A stretch of DNA of 64,000 nt from Gnetum montanum. Its lineage: Eukaryota > Streptophyta > Gnetopsida > Gnetales > Gnetaceae. The stretch covers positions 897,663 through 961,662 of the forward strand of contig MNCI01004262.1 of NCBI GenBank assembly GCA_015680685.1, given 5' to 3'. This document shows positions 60,155-64,000 of this stretch, piece by piece (within the stretch, counting starts at the first letter, position 1; each line of letters starts with the position of its first letter). The position numbers and the translations under genes are program-made. A model generated the notes under the pieces. The model worked only from the letters and a program-made list of their open reading frames with translations. It was not told where the DNA came from and searched no databases.

Positions 60155-62308
60155 CAAAGCCTTCATCAATTCATAGCATATGAACTAATTTTCCCAACTA
60201 ATTTTCCCCTCTATTTCCATGCCCTAGCATATCAAGGGTAGTTTTTGGCATAGTGGAAAATTATATGCCATGTTTGGGCATTAGAACTAGGCTTTTAACC
60301 CCAAATTCTAGTGTGTAACCTTAATTTCTTTCCTAATTTTCCTCATGCAATGTGTAGAAGCTAGATTTGAGATTATAGACTTTTTTGCATAATATATTCT
60401 AGAAATTTTGGCTTTTTCCTACCTTGTATGCTCAGTTTGTTGTAGTTAACCTAGGAATTTCAAGCTTCTTTTTGCAATAATTTGAGGTAGAACTCCCAAT
60501 TTTGGCAATCATGGTGAAGAAGAGTGGGTTGACAAGCCAAAATCTAGGATTGAAAGAGGTATAGGAGGCTATATGGATCATATTAAGGCTTTTGAATGCA
60601 TATTCAGGCAAGGCATCTTCATCAATTATTACCAGGTACTAGTTTTCCTTCATTTTCTGCATTTTTGGCCAAATTGTGAAAAACATTTTTCCACTTCTAG
60701 GCTGGTTCTAGTGGATATTTTACATTTGACTACATGAAATCTAGGATTTAGATTGTCCAACTATCATGGGGATGAGATTTTGGATTTTTTATGTTTTTTG
60801 GTAAAGATTGGGATTTTTTTTCCAAAGCACATGTACAACATTAATGCTCTATTTTTGCTTATTTTTAGAAAATTTCATCATATTTTCTAGTCTATATATA
60901 CTGAGATTTTTGGGTTTTGACTATATAGAATTGTTATTCAAGGTTTTTTAGCTATGTTAGAGGTTGAATTAAACTTTTTATATTTTTTTACAAAGATATT
61001 CATTTTTTTCTTGGCCAAGTATATAGTGTTCTAGCATTAATTTTCAAAGTTTTTGTGTTCTATGGTGAAACTAGCAGCGTTGGTGAGGTTTTGATCACAC
61101 ATGGTCAATGTCTTAGGTTCTTGGGAAGGCTACATATATTTTTGGAGGATCTTGGATCGTGTTTTGATTTTTTAGAATATTTATGGATGTTTTTGTAGTT
61201 AATGAACTACAAACTTGGGTTATTGTAGCCAAAATTTGATGAAAAGTTATGGTTTTTTGGCACCTGTAAGTGCAATGCTGTTGATGTATCTAGATTGTTC
61301 TTGCCATGTTCACTACATCTATGATAAAAAATAATTTTAAAAAAAAATTTCAAGATTTTTTCCAGCCTTGTAGCCTACATTAGTCAATTTGTGGTTGAGA
61401 TGTGAAGTTTTGAATTTTTTCTAGTTTGTGTTGATAGCATTTGGATGTTTGGGGCTTGGATAGTGCAATGTGGATTTTTTCCAATACCATGGCTAGTGTG
61501 TGAGTGCTTGGGCTTTGAAAGGGTAACTTATGGCATTCCCTATCATGAAAAGATAGTGTATAAGATAGCTTAGAATTTTTCTATAGGAAGAATGGTAGTG
61601 TGTGAACTCTAAGAGTCATAAAATATTGTGTTTCTTTGCCTCTTTCTTCCTACATTCTAAGAATTTTGGATTGTATCAACCCTTTGACCTTTTTTCTTAG
61701 GATTATTGTTTCCCACCAAGCCCAATGTTTAGAATTTTGGCATCATGTTTTGTGAAAACTAGCTTTAATGTCACCATTTGCAAAAATAGTTGTTTTAATA
61801 TCCCACATGTCAACTACTTCTCAAAACAAAAAACTAGATTTTTACAATGCTAAAACTATTTTTATCATGTTAAATAGCTATGAAAATGTTAAATTGAACT
61901 TTTTTTTAATCTTAAATGCCTATTAAGATATCAAATTTAAATTTTTATAAGTTATTTGAATTGTGTAGAGGCTGAATTTTGATGTACAATGTAATGGGAA
62001 TTGCATTAATGAGCTTGGTTATTTTTCATATTTTTACTTTTTTGTTCTCATATCAACACTATCACCATTGAGGTTATTTTTGCCTAATTTTGTTTGTTTT
62101 TTAAGTTCTTTGATATTTTCAAATCTAATGGCTATATATTTTGGCTGTGTGTAGGGCTTTACTAAAATTGATTTTGACTGTTGTGGAGTTGGTAGGCATT
62201 ATGTGTTGTAGGGGAGTGGCTACCTAGGATAGTTTGATACTTGACATGGACATTAACGAGCATATTGATGTGTGGCTTAGACTTACTGTTAGATAGTTCC
62301 TAATGTAC
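60155..62308. other. Unannotated AT-rich region between E and J
   Basis: No retrotransposon domain or known gene. The only protein-like run is 60486-60635. The rest has T-rich phrases such as GGATTTTTTATGTTTTTTGG, possibly intron or 3' untranslated remains. Confidence 0.45.
60486..60635 (+). other. Exon-like open stretch, unknown
   Basis: 50 codons without a stop, including GEEEWVDKPKSRIERGIGGY and GIFINYYQ, ending in CAG directly before GTACTAG, a possible splice donor. Not recognised. No copy elsewhere in the window. Confidence 0.3.
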
Positions 62309-63164
62309 TGATGAGCTATGAGGTACCCCTACACCCAACCATATGAATACAAGCATTTCACGCATGATTTGGTTGAATTCCAAGGACTAAGTGCTTATGT
62401 GCCCTTGTGGAACAAGGACGGGTTGGTTGATCATTGTCTTCCCAAACTTACTTATATGTCATGATTGTATGGTTAAGTAAGCTTGAGGCATATGATTTTT
62501 ATAGATTTTATGTTTTTTATGTCCTGTTGCTAATAAGGGAGGAGAGAGAGAGATAACTAAGTGACTAATTTAACTTAACTACTAATTAACTAGGCTTTAA
62601 ACTAATCCTAATACTAGTATATATTCTCACTTGCCGTACACATCTTGATCCAATGCAACACTACTGGGATTACCAAACACTAATTGTTACTGGGTTACCA
62701 AGTGTTACACACATGCTCAAAGTGATCGTATTGTGTGTGCTAATAACAGAAATGTAAAGTGCATAAAATTAAATAAAAAAATAAAATAAATAAATTTAGA
62801 AGAAAATAAAATAAAGGAAATGAGTAAGAAAACAAATCTCAAGTGTTGCAAGGATGAATCCAAGAGCTCATCTTTATTGCTATACACAAGGTGTGCTCAG
62901 TTACACAATGCTCGAATAAAGATACGTCCACACTTAGACCTCTTGTTGTGGGCACTTAGAAAATACTCTAACTACAAAAGTTTTGCTACTTTACTCCTAA
63001 AAGAATTCTAAAAGACTTTCCTTGAAATACTTCCTTCCAAGACTTCCTCCCTAAATTGTGTGCCTGGGCACTATGTTTATAGGCTTGGGAGCAACTACTC
63101 TAATAATTAAAGAAACTACCAATCTAATAATTATGATAAACCACTAGAGTAACTACTCTCATCA
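62309..63164 (-). repeat. 3' LTR of element J
   Basis: 856 bases, aligns with 4027-4838 but lacks the clear GATATC set. TATA box (minus) near 63082-63073. Contains an A-rich stretch (62760-62815). Confidence 0.8.
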
Positions 63165-63174
63165 TACCCCCATG
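63165..63174 (-). other. Polypurine tract of element J
   Basis: Minus strand CATGGGGGTA before the LTR. Confidence 0.85.
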
Positions 63175-63358
63175 ACTAAATGAAAACTCATCCTTGAGTT
63201 CCTTACAAAATATTAGGAAGGTATGGGATTATTGACTAATTGACAACTGACGGTGGAATGGAATGGTAGACTCAACATGCCCAGTGAATGGATTAATAAG
63301 CATATTACAACATTAGTGTTCATGACCATTGTGGTGAAAACTCATACATAAAGGACAT

Positions 63359-63535
63359 CTAAGCCTTTATTTGAAAGCTTGTAGAGAAAAAGAGAGAAAG
63401 AAAATGAAGCTTGTTGCCGCCAATGCTAAGATTGTGCCTTCTGTTGTTTATCCATAGCCACGCCACCAGACTTGCTCCTTTCATAAATTCTCTAGTTCTA
63501 GTCCATCTTGAGTGCTTCTTCCAAGCCCAGTCCAT
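63359..63535 (-). CDS. Small sense ORF near polypurine tract, copy 3
   Basis: Reads MDWAWKKHSRW..MKGASLVAWLWINNRRHNL.. for 58 codons (an upstream ATG lies at 63574). Homologous to 59122-59316. Confidence 0.45.
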   Translation of the reverse strand: MDWAWKKHSRWTRTREFMKGASLVAWLWINNRRHNLSIGGNKLHFLSLFFSTSFQIKA

Positions 63536-63756
63536 TGTTCTTATGATTGCCATCTGCACACACAACACAATCACAAATGAGCAAGGATAGATAAACCATA
63601 ATGCAGTTGATACCTTGCCTCAATATGAAGTGCATTGGTTGAGTTGTGGTTATGGCAAAAACTGGTTCGAAGATTTATCACAGGTGACTACCCAAGGTGT
63701 AGGGGCTAGGTGAATAGTGAAATGGAGAAAATTAAAAAATTTGTGCTAGGGCCCCC

Positions 63757-63885
63757 ATGACTAAGAGCGAACCTCTGGTAGCTATAAGATGGAAAAATAT
63801 GAGAAACAAGAAAGGTGGGAAAAATATCAATGACAATGCCAATAAAATGGATGTCATGGATGAGGATGAAACAAGAAATGATTGA
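63757..63885 (+). CDS. Antisense small ORF, copy 3
   Basis: ATG at 63757, 42 codons: M-T-K-S-E-P-L-V-A, then lysine/asparagine-rich, then DVMDEDETRND. Longer in this frame than in the other two copies. Similarity continues to the window end in another frame. Confidence 0.45.
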   Translation: MTKSEPLVAIRWKNMRNKKGGKNINDNANKMDVMDEDETRND

Positions 63886-64000
63886 TTGTAGGAAATTTTT
63901 AAGAGAAAAAACCTTAACAATTGCACCAAAAAGAAATGCCAGTGGGTCCTCCCCAAAGCAGGCTCATTCCTTTTATGCCCTAACAAACCCACAAACCAAA

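Larger units (their letters stand above)
62309..64000 (-). mobile_element. Element J, Athila-like, minus strand, continues past the window
   Basis: 3' LTR at 62309-63164 (TGATGAG...CTCATCA), then on the minus strand the polypurine tract (63174-63165) and the same 3' region as the 4-kb element and E, with sense and antisense small ORFs. The 5' LTR and gag lie beyond the window. Confidence 0.85.

Noticed and set aside
1-64000. Host protein-coding genes, tRNA or rRNA
   Set aside because: No intact exon-intron gene, and no tRNA or rRNA, was recognised by eye on either strand. The tRNA-like matches are primer sites only.

Overview
This window looks like nuclear DNA from a plant with a large, repeat-rich genome. 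A gymnosperm or another large-genome seed plant is plausible, but the sequence does not prove the species. No host gene, tRNA or rRNA could be recognised. Nearly everything identifiable is Ty3/gypsy LTR retrotransposon, mostly old, nested and broken. Most of the DNA is AT-rich and CpG-poor, with CAG and CGA codons decayed to TAG and TGA, as expected of methylated and silenced repeats. Two stretches (23199-27288 and about 30313-32952) are clearly CpG-rich and so look younger.

Layout. 1-4026 and 9660-10000 belong to an old element (H) with a very long LTR, whose U3-like part is a 2.2 kb degenerate array. A complete minus-strand Athila-like element (4027-9654, 5-bp target duplication CATAT, tRNA-Asp-type primer site, gag only) is inserted in that LTR. 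10760-33060 is a composite of Tat-like material: an LTR-like array, gag and protease on the plus strand (A, 13.1-16.5 kb), an antisense coding region (17.4-20.9 kb), a second array, and then a pol gene (B, 22.8-30.3 kb). B is interrupted by a minus-strand element at 23199-27288 (target duplication AAAAG) that has lost its gag-RT part. From 30313 the sequence becomes abruptly CpG-rich and holds a 266-base N gap.

33.5-34.4 kb holds a second antisense-ORF remnant. A structurally complete minus-strand, chromovirus-like element (C, 34898-41296) sits inside the 5' LTR of an Athila-like plus-strand element (D, gag at 41.9-43.4 kb, integrase at 44.2-45.4 kb). 45.5-52.4 kb holds fragments F (minus, LTR plus integrase), I (minus, LTR plus polypurine tract) and G (plus, Tat-like gag). 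Element E (about 52969-60154, plus) is an Athila-like gag-protease element without pol. Element J (62309 to the window end, minus) is another copy of the 4-kb family.

Points of interest. (1) Three Athila-like copies share a long 3' region with a small sense ORF beside the polypurine tract and a short antisense ORF. (2) Six different LTR or leader sequences carry tandem arrays built from self-complementary words, a different word in each. (3) Two related elements have a hairpin at the polypurine tract, and in one the LTR terminus also pairs. (4) Two tandem duplications fall inside coding parts: an RT active-site block and a gag block. (5) The CpG-rich patch may be an assembly artefact.
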